A stretch of 64,000 nt of DNA from the IMG/VR virus record IMGVR_UViG_3300042868_013845, positions 1-64,000 of that record. One strand, given 5' to 3'. The notes below the pieces were generated by a model. That model was not told the DNA's origin and searched no databases. It saw nothing but the letters and a program-made list of their open reading frames with translations. The number at the start of each line of letters is the position of its first letter. The first letter of the stretch is position 1. This stretch comes from a virus. A program made the position numbers and the translations under genes. Shown here piece by piece: positions 23,560 through 34,300 of this stretch.

Positions 23560-26500
23560 TTAATCTATAAATGTTTGAAATGGGAAGTAATCTAATTGTC
23601 TTACATCAAATCTTGCTATTGTCGTAGTTGCTAGAGTATTAACACTATTTCCGTAAATATGAGTTCCAAAATAAATGTTAGTAAATTTATCATTTAATGT
23701 TGATACTCCAGTCATTGTAATTGTTGGAGTTGATGGTGGTTTTGGTACATCTTTAGGATTGCCAAATGTAACTATATCACCATTTCTATCGACGAATAAT
23801 CTTAATTTATCAGTTGCCGCATTATAGTCAATGACTGCTTGAAAAAAGTTATTATATGAAGATATAATATTGCCCTTTGGAAAGCTTGTCCACGCTGAAT
23901 AGGTAATCAATCCATTGTTCATATATCCAAGCCTAACTTTCAAATAGCCATCACTTGGATCAGCCCCAAAATCCATAAATATGCAATTGTTTAATGCGGT
24001 AGGGCTATTAGCTAAGTTTATCGCAATAGGCACACCAGCTACATAAGCTTTTGTTAGAGCATTACTTATGACTAAGTTAAATCCACTTATAGGTCCATTT
24101 ATAATGTTAGTGATTGTTGTTCCTCCTGTAATTCCGCGACCATATGCATAGGAGCTTAATACATTTTTTGCAATAAATCCACAGCCCTGACCTGTTGCAG
24201 TAGCTGTCGCATTTTGATCAACATAAATTCTTTGATACCCAAAATAAAGAGCAACACCAGAACCAGAACTTGTAATCATTTGATTCAATGTAATGGTTGT
24301 TCCAGATACAGACTGCACAGTTGTATTTTGTGGAATGCCTAGTCCACTTACAGTTTGACCTGCAATAATATTGTTTGCAACGCCAACGACGATTTGATTT
24401 GTTCCTGGTCCAGTCCATGTGCCAGTGGTAGTGGTAGGTGTTCCTGTTGCGTTATCACATCTTAAAACACTTAAAGCGGTAGCACTAACTGGAAAATTTG
24501 CACATGCTGCATAAAATGTAGTGCCATTTGCGTTGCTAATACTAGCATTTGTAGTAGTGAGAATAAAATACGGCTGACCGCTCCACATATTAACAACACC
24601 TGTGCTTACAATGTTAGAGTTTATTTGTAAAGATGTAGCACCAATAGATGCCCCAACTGGGGTATTAAACGACTCTCTAGCATTTGGGCATTCTAATGTA
24701 TAGTTTGCAACTAAGTTGCTTGTGCCGAGAACTACTCTTGCTATTTGATCAGGTGAAAATACAACAGTATGAGGAGTGGTTGGAGTAGATGAAGCTGCTT
24801 GTGTAGCAGTCACACTTGTGCCGCTGACTGCGCTTACATAAGTTTCTTCTGGAAAAGCGGAAGACCAAATTCTATGACCTACTGAAATTGCATGATTAGA
24901 AGTAGAAATTGTAAAAGTAGTGCTGCCACTGGTAATATTATTTGATGTAAGCGTATTGTTAACCATTAAACTGTAAAAACCAAAAGAAACAGCAAAAGAA
25001 GATGGAATACTCCAAGAAGCTCCTTGACCTGGATTCGAAGTCATGCCAGTTTCACCAAATGAACCAGCCCTGCCTATAGCAGAAGTTCCACATGCAACAC
25101 TATACAACATTCCAGAGTTACCGCCCGAAGCACTAAAAGAAGTTCCAACGGCAGAGGAAAGGTTATATGGGATTCGACGTTTTTGCCATACACTCCACAT
25201 ATCGTCTCTTGCACTTGTTTTTTGTGTAAGGATTCGAGTGTTGTCAGCAACTGAAAGAGTTTGGTTTGGTAATGAATTAGTTGTACCAGATGCAGTTAAA
25301 TCGCCTGTTATATTAAGCGAAGCTCCAGTTGCTGCTCCAATATTTGGCGTTACAAGTGTCGGCGTATTTGCAAAAACTAATGCGCCTGTTCCCGTTTCAT
25401 CTGTAACAGCAGCAGCTAAGTTCGCGCTTGTGGGAGTTGCAAGAAATGTTGCAACATTTGATGCTGGATTATAATTACTAGTAATGATGGTTCCAGATGC
25501 ACTTATGTTTCCAGATACTGTTAGTTTTTCAGCAGGTGATGTCGTACCAATCCCAACATTGCCACCATTAGCTTGCAAAGATAAGTTATAAAATACTACA
25601 CTATCATTTCTACCAGCTTGTAACCACGACCACCCAGAACCATTAACTCCACCATATAACCCGTAAAGTCTATCTACAGAAGTTATAGCAAACGCTCCAG
25701 TAGCACTACCATTTAAAGGAGTAGAATTATTTACTAATGGTGTAACCTGTAAATTAACACCTGGTGATGTTGTTCCAATGCCAACTTTACCAGCAGCAAA
25801 ATTATGAACTGTTGTTGAAGCGTTACCATAATTGATTGTTGTAAAATATGTAGCCGCTCCTAGTGTTAATGAATTAGTTCCTTGAGTGAGAACTTGCTGT
25901 GCGTTTAAATATAATATGCTACCATTACATAGTATATTACCACTAATTTTAGCAGCTCCAACTACATCCAGTGTGTAGCCAGCTGTAGGTGTTATCGTAC
26001 CAATACCGACACTGCCTGTATTTGAAATTACGGCTCTATCAATATTATTAGTTCTAAAAATAATACCATTATTTGTTGTAACATCTAATGCAACGTTTCC
26101 TAAGCCTGTATAGTTTGGTGTTATGTCAAATACAACACCGCTTCTGTCAAATCTTGATATTCCTTCACTAACGTGGAATTTTGTCGCAGGTGATGCAGTA
26201 CCAATACCAACATTACCTCCATTTAAAAATGAATTACCATTTGTATTTAAAGCTAATTCTGGGGAACCTAATGACGTTCCATTTCTATAACCGTTCCAAA
26301 CAAAATCACCTGCTCCATTTTGAGTGAATAATGAATTTGTATTTCCATTATCATTTTGTGTTTGTAAAAGCCAATTTACACTGTCATTATCATTTCTAAT
26401 AACCAATTTAGCAGTACCTGGAGTTGCGGTTCCAATCCCAACTCTATTATTAGCGCTATCTACAAACAATGTATTTGTATCAACTGTTAAATTTCCAGAG

Positions 26501-28809
26501 AGTGATAGTGAAGTTCCAGTTGCTGCTCCAATGTTAGGCGCCACAAGAGTCTTATTTGTTAATGTAGCATTCCCATCAACAGTAACCAATCCACTGCCTG
26601 TATTTGTTGTTGTAGATAATGCAGACGACACCCCTGTTCCAAGACCAGTAATGCTGCCAACAGCGGGAGTAATTGTTGAACTGCTTGCACTCGTAACAAG
26701 TCCTTTATCATTTACTGTTACTATTGCACTTTGTGTTGAGCTGCCATATGTGTTGGGTGTTACACCACTGGCTACAAGATTTATGCCGTTACTGTCAGCA
26801 ACGATTGCTCCACCAACTGGTGTCTTAACACTAAAGAGTGTGCCATCACGTTGTAAACCAACGCCTGCATCATATGCTCCACTGCCGCTAAATTGTACAA
26901 AGATAACAGGACTAACACCTACACTTGTTACAGGCTCGCTGCATATCCATCCAGTGTCGGCGTGTATTGTGCCGTGAGTAACAAATACAAAATCTCCACC
27001 ATTCATTTTGGCTGGAGTATCGGCATCGGTTGCACGTGTTAATTCACGTGTTGCGCTGATTGTATATATGCCATTCCATGCGGCATTAGTTTCACCTGCT
27101 ATAATTACACGCCCGCCAATTGTCAAGTCAGGATCATTTCCGCATGCAGTATTTAATGCATCAACAACACTCGTTCCTCCTGTCACTATAAGTTTTGCAC
27201 CAACTCCATCGTTTCCATTTGTGTAGGCGACAGTGCCACCAGTTGCAGCTGCTAGTGTGCTGTTTTTAAGTATAACATGAACTTCAGCGTGAACGTGAAT
27301 GCCTGCTGCAGTATTATCAACATATGCTTTATTTACTGCAGCTGAACTTGAAGAGTCGACTGTTAAGTTTGGAACAAGTGGTGAACTGCTAAAAGTTTTA
27401 ACACCGTCGATGTGTTGGGCTCCACTTGTTGCTACCGCATCAGTTATGTTATATCCTGCGACTGTGCTCGGCTTATTTAAGATCTGTGCATCTCCACTTG
27501 TTGCACTCCAATCTGCATTTACATTGACTTCTGCTCCTGCTGCAATTCCATCTAATTTTGACTTTTCAGTTAAAGTATAATTTTCATCAGACAGACCTTT
27601 GCCAGTGACGACATCAACTTTATTATTTAATGCAGTTTGTGCTGCGCTGCTAATTGGTTTATTAGCATCGCTTGTATTATCAACATTGTCTAATCCAACA
27701 TCGCTCTTACTTAATGTAATATCACCAACACGAGTATTAATGCTTTGTATTGGTGCAGCAGCGCTTGCAGCACTACTAAAATCGGTTATATCTGATGAGG
27801 CATGAGAGTGTCCAACATTTGATTTATTGTTTAATGTAGTTTGTACATATAAGTCATATGCTGGAGAACCAATCTCTGGTTCAAATTCTGTCCAATAGCT
27901 AGTGCCTGGTGGATAACCTGGATTTGCTCCTAGTACTCTTATATAGAGAATTCCAGCATAGAGCACAACATCACCTGGATTATAATCAGCTCCATTATTA
28001 TATGTGCCAAGATAATTTACACTCTCAGGTTGTAATGCACTATCAGCAAGATCACCTTGTGCAGCTGTTGCAAAATCACTAGTTGAGGCTGCAGCAGCAG
28101 TTCCAAGAGTTGGCTTATTTAAGATTGCAGAGTCTCCACTTGTAGCAGTCCAATCTGCATTTACATTGACTTCTGCACCTGCAGCAATGCCCGCTAATTT
28201 TGACTTTTCGACTGACGTATAATTTTCGTCAGATAGACCTTTGCCAACAACTATATCAACTTTATTATTTAGCGCAGTTTGTGTTGCGCTACTAATCGGT
28301 TTATTGGCATCACTCGTGTTATCAACATTACCTAATCCAACATCGCTCTTAGTTAAGACAATTGCACCACCACGAGTATTAACACTTTGAACAGGAGCAG
28401 CTGCGCTTGCAGCTGCATTAAAATCTGTTATATTTGATGCACTATGAGTATGACCTACATTGCTTTTATTATTTAGTGCAGTTTGAGTCGCTGTACTTAT
28501 TGGTTTTTCTGCATCACTTGTATTATTAAGTCTGTCAATATTTAAAGCAGTACGATGAGCAAGCAATGAATTTGCACTATAGCTATAGTTTTGTGCGTTT
28601 AATGTTAAACTATTACCAATAGTTAATCCTGATATCGAAATAATTGCAGTACCATCACTTTGTGTTAACGAAGTAATAGTGTTTGGACCAGGAGGACCTT
28701 GTGTGCCATTTTGAAATAATGGACCAATATAATTTCCAGCCTGTTGTAATGCTGGCGTAATCAAATTAGGATTATTATTAATTAAAACTGGTGGTAATAT
28801 TTCAGGCAT
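23560..28809 (-). CDS. Large modular tail fibre protein (1749 residues)
   Basis: The N terminus carries a short collagen-like GPPGP stretch (about 37-41), then a duplicated stem module at about residues 108-232 and 322-446 with TALNNKSNVGH, SASNITDF, KSDVGLGNVDNTSDANKPISSATQTALNNK and VNADW motifs. The centre has at least five VGIGT-x-x-P repeats (VGIGTATP, VGIGTASP, VGIGTITP, VGIGTTSP twice), a common beta-prism signature of long phage fibres and S74-type proteins. The C-terminal region (about 1580-1749) is beta-rich and lectin-like (FFQAVIDYNAATDKLRLFVDRNG). No S74 autoprotease is evident. It is probably the main adhesin or long tail fibre. Confidence 0.85.
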   Translation of the reverse strand: MPEILPPVLINNNPNLITPALQQAGNYIGPLFQNGTQGPPGPNTITSLTQSDGTAIISISGLTIGNSLTLNAQNYSYSANSLLAHRTALNIDRLNNTSDAEKPISTATQTALNNKSNVGHTHSASNITDFNAAASAAAPVQSVNTRGGAIVLTKSDVGLGNVDNTSDANKPISSATQTALNNKVDIVVGKGLSDENYTSVEKSKLAGIAAGAEVNVNADWTATSGDSAILNKPTLGTAAAASTSDFATAAQGDLADSALQPESVNYLGTYNNGADYNPGDVVLYAGILYIRVLGANPGYPPGTSYWTEFEPEIGSPAYDLYVQTTLNNKSNVGHSHASSDITDFSSAASAAAPIQSINTRVGDITLSKSDVGLDNVDNTSDANKPISSAAQTALNNKVDVVTGKGLSDENYTLTEKSKLDGIAAGAEVNVNADWSATSGDAQILNKPSTVAGYNITDAVATSGAQHIDGVKTFSSSPLVPNLTVDSSSSAAVNKAYVDNTAAGIHVHAEVHVILKNSTLAAATGGTVAYTNGNDGVGAKLIVTGGTSVVDALNTACGNDPDLTIGGRVIIAGETNAAWNGIYTISATRELTRATDADTPAKMNGGDFVFVTHGTIHADTGWICSEPVTSVGVSPVIFVQFSGSGAYDAGVGLQRDGTLFSVKTPVGGAIVADSNGINLVASGVTPNTYGSSTQSAIVTVNDKGLVTSASSSTITPAVGSITGLGTGVSSALSTTTNTGSGLVTVDGNATLTNKTLVAPNIGAATGTSLSLSGNLTVDTNTLFVDSANNRVGIGTATPGTAKLVIRNDNDSVNWLLQTQNDNGNTNSLFTQNGAGDFVWNGYRNGTSLGSPELALNTNGNSFLNGGNVGIGTASPATKFHVSEGISRFDRSGVVFDITPNYTGLGNVALDVTTNNGIIFRTNNIDRAVISNTGSVGIGTITPTAGYTLDVVGAAKISGNILCNGSILYLNAQQVLTQGTNSLTLGAATYFTTINYGNASTTVHNFAAGKVGIGTTSPGVNLQVTPLVNNSTPLNGSATGAFAITSVDRLYGLYGGVNGSGWSWLQAGRNDSVVFYNLSLQANGGNVGIGTTSPAEKLTVSGNISASGTIITSNYNPASNVATFLATPTSANLAAAVTDETGTGALVFANTPTLVTPNIGAATGASLNITGDLTASGTTNSLPNQTLSVADNTRILTQKTSARDDMWSVWQKRRIPYNLSSAVGTSFSASGGNSGMLYSVACGTSAIGRAGSFGETGMTSNPGQGASWSIPSSFAVSFGFYSLMVNNTLTSNNITSGSTTFTISTSNHAISVGHRIWSSAFPEETYVSAVSGTSVTATQAASSTPTTPHTVVFSPDQIARVVLGTSNLVANYTLECPNARESFNTPVGASIGATSLQINSNIVSTGVVNMWSGQPYFILTTTNASISNANGTTFYAACANFPVSATALSVLRCDNATGTPTTTTGTWTGPGTNQIVVGVANNIIAGQTVSGLGIPQNTTVQSVSGTTITLNQMITSSGSGVALYFGYQRIYVDQNATATATGQGCGFIAKNVLSSYAYGRGITGGTTITNIINGPISGFNLVISNALTKAYVAGVPIAINLANSPTALNNCIFMDFGADPSDGYLKVRLGYMNNGLITYSAWTSFPKGNIISSYNNFFQAVIDYNAATDKLRLFVDRNGDIVTFGNPKDVPKPPSTPTITMTGVSTLNDKFTNIYFGTHIYGNSVNTLATTTIARFDVRQLDYFPFQTFID
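27471..28487 (-). repeat. Duplicated stem module in the large fibre gene
   Basis: Two direct copies of about 375 bp, 27471-27845 and 28113-28487, are offset by 642 bp and remain clearly alignable in DNA. They encode the same series of stem motifs (ALNNK, VGLxNVDNTSDANKPIS, AGAEVNVNADW). The unit between them (YNNGADYNPGDVVLYAGILYIR) resembles a small carbohydrate-binding-like insertion. Recombination between the copies would shorten the fibre. Confidence 0.8.
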
Positions 28810-28821
28810 AACTTTTTAGTT

Positions 28822-29169
28822 TCAACTAGATGGTTGTGTTGCTCGCGGTGTGATTGTAACTTGACCTTCAATAACGCGCATAACGTCATTGTTATTTGCA
28901 GTATAAACTTCAATGTCAAAAACATATCGTCCTGCTTTCATAGCTGCAGTTTGAGTCGGCGTTAGACTAATTCTCACAAGTCCATCCTCGGGATCGCCAT
29001 ATACCTCAACAAGAAAGTTAACCGCAAGAGTCGCTTTATAATTGCGACGAATCTGACCTCGACCAGAATAAGTGGTGAGATCTAGCGGCAAATTATTTAA
29101 TGTCAATACCGGCAGCGTTGCATTATATGCAGAGCCTTGATCAATAATAATATCTGTATAGAAAGCCAT
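28822..29169 (-). CDS. Small beta-sandwich fibre-associated protein
   Basis: A 115-residue protein: DIIIDQGSAYNATLPVLTLNNLPLDLTTYSGRGQIRRNY, then GLVRISLTPTQTAAMKAGRYVFDIEV and VIEGQVTITPRAT. This is the recurrent small beta-sandwich pattern of phage tail or baseplate decoration proteins, with an N-terminal domain like those of BppU-type proteins. Exact role unknown. A late box lies 5 bp upstream; the fibre gene follows 12 bp downstream, so it probably leads that transcript. Confidence 0.6.
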   Translation of the reverse strand: MAFYTDIIIDQGSAYNATLPVLTLNNLPLDLTTYSGRGQIRRNYKATLAVNFLVEVYGDPEDGLVRISLTPTQTAAMKAGRYVFDIEVYTANNNDVMRVIEGQVTITPRATQPSS

Positions 29170-29174
29170 GTTTC

Positions 29175-29182
29175 TATTTATA
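29175..29182 (-). promoter_or_regulatory. Late promoter box, fibre transcript
   Basis: TATAAATA on the minus strand, then GAAAC and the ATG: 5 bp. It probably drives the 115-residue gene, the 1749-residue fibre and the 137-residue gene together. Confidence 0.65.
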
Positions 29183-29197
29183 TAGATTTTACATCAA

Positions 29198-29518
29198 TCA
29201 GTCTGTGATATTTGCTGCAAGCCAAAGTGTTCTATAGTTTAGTCCATATTGTACAAGTAACTCACGCAATTCAGTTACACTCAACGTATGAGGCACGCCA
29301 TTAATGTCAGCGATAGTTTGCTGACTAGTCCTGAATGCAATCTTTTCAGCTTCTGTTGTCAAAAGATCTTCTGCTTCACGTAAGAGTACAAGTGTTTGTG
29401 CAAACAACGAACGATCACGCTCACCGGCTGCCAGTCTTACATCTCCAACCGCTACACCACCAATTCTTTCAGTCCAAGCGAGCGTATCCTTATTCCATTT
29501 TAGTTCTTTGTCTGTCAT
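29198..29518 (-). CDS. Possible fibre assembly/DUF4376-like protein
   Basis: A 106-residue mostly helical protein: WNKDTLAWTERIGGVAVGDVRLAAGERDRSLFAQTLVLLREAEDLL, then FRTSQQTIADINGVPHTLSVTELRELLVQYG. The order (gln/ser-rich helix, then a short VxL strand, then TxxELxxLL helix) resembles the DUF4376 domain found beside or inside phage fibre genes. A tail-fibre chaperone role is inference. It follows the 613-residue fibre by 2 bp. Confidence 0.5.
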   Translation of the reverse strand: MTDKELKWNKDTLAWTERIGGVAVGDVRLAAGERDRSLFAQTLVLLREAEDLLTTEAEKIAFRTSQQTIADINGVPHTLSVTELRELLVQYGLNYRTLWLAANITD

Positions 29519-29520
29519 GC

Positions 29521-31362
29521 TTATTCAAATGTTACTGTTATATCGACCGTATCTCCTTCATTTGGTAAATTTCCTTCTAAATAAAATTCTGTTTCTTCAG
29601 TAACTGTTACACTAATAGTACCACTTTGATTTGGCCAACTAGATGGATTGGCTAATGCAAACTGAGCACTTAAGTTTTCATTTGAAGTATCAGGCTGAAG
29701 AAGATACAGCGTGTCTGGTGTGCCTCCTGAAAATGTAGCACCGTAGTTAGGAGTCCCTTTTAAATTAATATTATGAGATCCCCATGACTGTGTGATGAAA
29801 TTGGAAGCTGAAATAGTTACAGTGTATGTTCCAGCAGGAACCGTAACGGTATTTGATCCAGTAAATGCACCGTAAGTTCCTCCAACAATACTTTCAGATA
29901 ATGTATAGGTGCCGCCACCTTGATCTCCAGATCCAGCTAAAAGAATGCTAATATCGTTATTGTCTTTAAACCATACAGAATCGCCATATTGCAATAATAA
30001 TACACGCCCTTCATCCGCAGGCTCTAATTGATTTGGAGCAGTATTTAAACGAGCTTGTAGTGCAGCCGTATCAATACCACTTCGTGAAGCTGTGGTTAAT
30101 ACTCCACCAGGTCCTGTAGTTACAACTTGATCTGCAGTACTGCCAATTGCACCCGCCGCTGTAATATTACCATGACTGTGTGATGCAGCTGCAAATGCCG
30201 TTGATGCTGAAGTTGCTGCAGTGCCTAAGCCTAATGCGGTGCGGTGAGCTGCTGCTGCTCCAGTGCCATATGTATAGCTCATAGAGTTAATTGTAAGAGT
30301 TCCTGCAACAGTTCCATTTGTAAGCTTGTCGGGAACTCCTGTCATACTTGCAGTTAATGCAACAGTACCGCTTGCATTTGGAAAACCTATACTCCTAGAA
30401 TCAGTTGCTAATTGTCCGTTAAGCAATACTACACCACCTGAATTTGTGCTTGCTAGAGTGATTGATCCGTTAGGATAGACTCCAAGTAATGCGACATTTA
30501 TTGTTGCAGTTCCGCTACTTAAACCTAATGCAGTACGATGTGCTGTTGCTACACCTGATCCATAATTAAATGTTTCATTATTAAATGTTACTGCATCAGC
30601 AATTGTTATATCATTTGTTTCTACTGAGTCAATATCCAATACGGCAGTACCATCTGAAGTCGTAGAAACTGTTAAACTATTTGGACCTTTTAAACTAACA
30701 CCGGGTGATGGCCAATCTCCAGCACTTTTTGGTCCAAATAATACATAATTAATTCTATCAAGATAATAATCACCATCAGCACCCCCAGATGGTGTTGATA
30801 TCGTACCACTAATTATTGTATTACCATCTGCACCGTTTGCACCGCTTGCGGCAACAGTTGCTCCAACCAATTCAGTCCATGTTCCGCTGCCAGAGGTACT
30901 ATAGCTATAGATTCGTGGTCCAGTTGGAGAAAATAATGATACGCTGCTTACACCCAAACGAACAATAAAGAGTGTGCCATTTTTATTTAAAATATTGGCT
31001 ATAGGCGGTGATGTTGACGATGTAGGCAATTGATTAACATAATCAACTACACCATCAATAGCAAGACCTCGTCCAGCTGGTCCCTTAACATTACCAAGCG
31101 GCTTGTCATTATTGTCAGAATAGATTGCGATCAAGTCACCATCTGGTGTTAAATTAACATCGCGAACATGTAGCAAATCATCTGATGTTGTTAAATTTAT
31201 TTCAACAATCGGATTAACAAGATCATCACGATTTTTATAATAGAGTTTATTATCAGGAATGTTAATGAAGCATTCTCCAAGCAATAAATCACTATCAACT
31301 GGTTTTGCTCCAGGAACATTGCTATGGCGTAATATAATTCGAGATGGTGTTAGACTAGGCAT
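29521..31362 (-). CDS. Tail fibre protein (613 residues)
   Basis: The N terminus, SRIILRHSNVPGAKPVDSDLLLGECFINIPDNKLYYKN, is the attachment head commonly found on marine T4-like fibres. Short collagen-like GPAGRG and GPTGP follow, then repeated stem modules with the motif YGxGxAxAHRTALGL (two copies). The same HRTAL motif occurs near residue 75 of the 1749-residue fibre, so the two share a stem module. The C-terminal 120 residues form a beta-rich tip (GGTYTLSESIVGGTYGAF... and VTVTEETEFYLEGNLP). A late box is 7 bp upstream. Confidence 0.8.
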   Translation of the reverse strand: MPSLTPSRIILRHSNVPGAKPVDSDLLLGECFINIPDNKLYYKNRDDLVNPIVEINLTTSDDLLHVRDVNLTPDGDLIAIYSDNNDKPLGNVKGPAGRGLAIDGVVDYVNQLPTSSTSPPIANILNKNGTLFIVRLGVSSVSLFSPTGPRIYSYSTSGSGTWTELVGATVAASGANGADGNTIISGTISTPSGGADGDYYLDRINYVLFGPKSAGDWPSPGVSLKGPNSLTVSTTSDGTAVLDIDSVETNDITIADAVTFNNETFNYGSGVATAHRTALGLSSGTATINVALLGVYPNGSITLASTNSGGVVLLNGQLATDSRSIGFPNASGTVALTASMTGVPDKLTNGTVAGTLTINSMSYTYGTGAAAAHRTALGLGTAATSASTAFAAASHSHGNITAAGAIGSTADQVVTTGPGGVLTTASRSGIDTAALQARLNTAPNQLEPADEGRVLLLQYGDSVWFKDNNDISILLAGSGDQGGGTYTLSESIVGGTYGAFTGSNTVTVPAGTYTVTISASNFITQSWGSHNINLKGTPNYGATFSGGTPDTLYLLQPDTSNENLSAQFALANPSSWPNQSGTISVTVTEETEFYLEGNLPNEGDTVDITVTFE

Positions 31363-31369
31363 ATGAGTT

Positions 31370-31377
31370 TATTTATC
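31370..31377 (-). promoter_or_regulatory. Late promoter box, 613-residue fibre
   Basis: GATAAATA on the minus strand, 7 bp before the ATG, overlapping the end of the upstream fibre gene. One mismatch to consensus. Confidence 0.5.
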
Positions 31378-34300
31378 TTATAGAATATCACGATCAATCT
31401 TCTTAAATTGAGGAAATGTTTTGAGTACAGTTGAAACTGGGAAATATGATCGTGTTACTTCTGTGCCTGTAACATAGACTCTTCCAATATCTTCACCCTC
31501 ATCTTTACATAATATATATGTTTGATTCATCGCACCAGCTATATTAACAATATTATCTGGATTTTCTGGAAAGATAAGTTTAGCATATTTTGGTGTTGCT
31601 GCATTTAAAGATACACTTGTACCAAGCACATAACCAGTATTTACTCCTCCAGCATAAATTTCAAAAATACCACTATTTGTAGCTGTTTCAGTAATTACAA
31701 ATATGCGAGTAAGATTTGCATCATCAATAATGAAAAAGTCATGTACTCTGCCTTGCAGACCAACATTTGTCCATACTAAAGTATTACCAGCGCTTGCACT
31801 TCCACTATTTGCGCAACCACTTGCACGATTACCAGCAAAATATAATACTCCATTGCTTGATAATAGAAATGAAATTGCACTATAATTACATGTTTGTATT
31901 TTACTTATCTTATTAGATTCTAAACCTGAACCAGCAAATGCAGCTGCTCTCGGCAGAGTTGGATTATCTAAATTGTTTATAGCTAAACGACCATTTGTAT
32001 TTAATCCACCAACAAGAAGTTTGTCAGTTAGAATATCAGATTCAGGCAAACGATCAAGTAATCCTGTTGGAAGAGGAGATGTGAAAGTAAAACCTTTTCT
32101 TAATATAATGCCATCACCTGAAGCAACTGCAGCACCACCACGAGAAACACTAATATCAACAATGCCCTTTAATCGGCCTCGATATGTGTTAAGAGCTCCA
32201 ATACCATCAGTCGTATTATTTTTTAATGATACAATTTTTTCTGTACTATTGCTAATAAATGCAAGTCGCGCACCATCTTCTAGAGTACTAAATAATCTAA
32301 ATTGAGTTGATCGATTTGCACCAGATGCATCTCCTAAAATAATATAACGATTTGTTGTTTTAAATGTCAATACATCAAAGTCAGATAGACCATGCGGTGG
32401 TACTTGACCATTAACAGGTGTGCGTTCAAAAATAGTACCAGATTGTGTAGGTAATGTTGCATTTAACACTCTAAATGTGCTTGTCGCATTATTTGACGAT
32501 TGATCACTTAGCATTGGAACAAAGTCAGTAATTGATCCAGTTGTCAAATTACCAAATGCACCTTTGCGATTTATACCTGCACACCATATCTCATTATCTG
32601 CTTCATTTCCTGGTTTTCCAACAATTACATAATGAGCATCATATGTACGTACTACCTTTTTAATATACCAATTATAATCGGAAAAACTTTCAGTTGATAA
32701 TCCAGTTTGTGTTCTCCATGCAGCTATTGCATCATTTTCAGTTGTTGCGAGACCTCCTGCTGTTATTGCATTTGGTTTAAACCAGTTAAATCTCTTACGA
32801 ATCTTTTCACCAGATTCGCTTGCTAGCAGTGTGCTTAATGCACTAGTACTTGCTTTAATTGCAGTTTTTTCTGCAGAGGTTAATGCAAAATTATACCAAA
32901 GATTTCTTCCAGGTGAATCAAATCCTGGTCCCCAAACAAGTGGACCAGTTGTTGCCGAGGTTGGTGTTGTATTTCCTCGACCAAATTGACCTTCTGCATT
33001 ACGTCCAGCACTTATATAATAGCCGCGAGTATATGGTACAGTTCCATTAAAATAATTAACTAATCCAGATGATGGATTAATATTCACATAAGCATTACCA
33101 TAACCATCTTTTGTTTTGATTGTTATATTTGTATTCTCATCATCAGAACCAGCTATACCTGTTACACTATCAACCAATACTGCATTTGCTGGCCAAGAAG
33201 CTTGAAGCGGTAAAAATGCAGGCAATAATTGTCGAATTTGTGTTGTATTGCTATATGGATTAGTTGGAAAAAATGCACTATTGTAATAGCTACTAAATTC
33301 AGTAAGACCACGACTATTTGCCGCAATATCACCTCTTTTGTTTTCACCATAACCATAAATGACATCATTATGATCAGTGAAAAAGAATTGATCGGGTGTT
33401 GCAAATGTACTTTTTAGTGATGTAACTTTTCCAAAATTAGATCCAAATGGGCTAATAGCATTTAATGTAACATCGGAGTCAATTGAACCTGAAGCAAGAG
33501 TGGCTGTTGCAACTGTTCTCCATGCTCGACCTGCTCCACTTTTATCAACAATACTAAATGAATTTTTAGCATCGCTATAACCTGAACCATCAACTGATTG
33601 CATTAGATCATAGCAACTGCCTTCAACTCCGCCTGCTAATACACGTGTATCAACATAAAGTTTATTTGCAGCATCAGTATCATCTACAGGAGTTGCTGTT
33701 GTTAAACGATTATTAGTATAACGAGGAATATTTGTTTTTAGTTCAAGTTTCTTCGTATCTGTATTAAATTGAAAAACATTAGTATCAGCATTAAGTCCAA
33801 TTTGAGTAATACCATTTGTTAAACTTGAATTAGTTTTTGGAGTAGTGCCATTTGATTCAAAAAATGATATGCCATTGCCTTTAGTTAAACCAAATGTAGA
33901 AACCGGATCGGCCAAAAATTTTATAAGTTTAACTGTATTAGGAGAACCACTTGTTGAATTAGGTGATAATGTAGCGGATATCGGAAATGTAGGTGGAATA
34001 GGTGGAGTAACTACGTTATTAAGTAAATAAATAAGATTTAGAAATGGACTATTTGCATTAGTTGCAGTAATCGTTCCTCCATTTAAGATAAGCCAACCAT
34101 AGAAGTTTGTATCATCAGGTATATGTCCATATGCAATTCCTCCAGGTGTACCTTCAGCTTCCCATTCTTCAGCCTTTGTAGTATCAATATCAATGATTGT
34201 ACCAATCGGTAATATTTCTTTTGTTGGTGTCACAGTTAATAATGCATCTTGCACGTGCAAAGCAATTTCTTCTGCAAGATTCTGATCTGTCACCCATGAT

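Noticed and set aside
26324-26977. 217-residue plus-strand ORF opposite the large fibre
   Set aside because: Shadow caused by the Thr/Gly/Val-rich fibre codons; Pro/Val-rich product without motifs.
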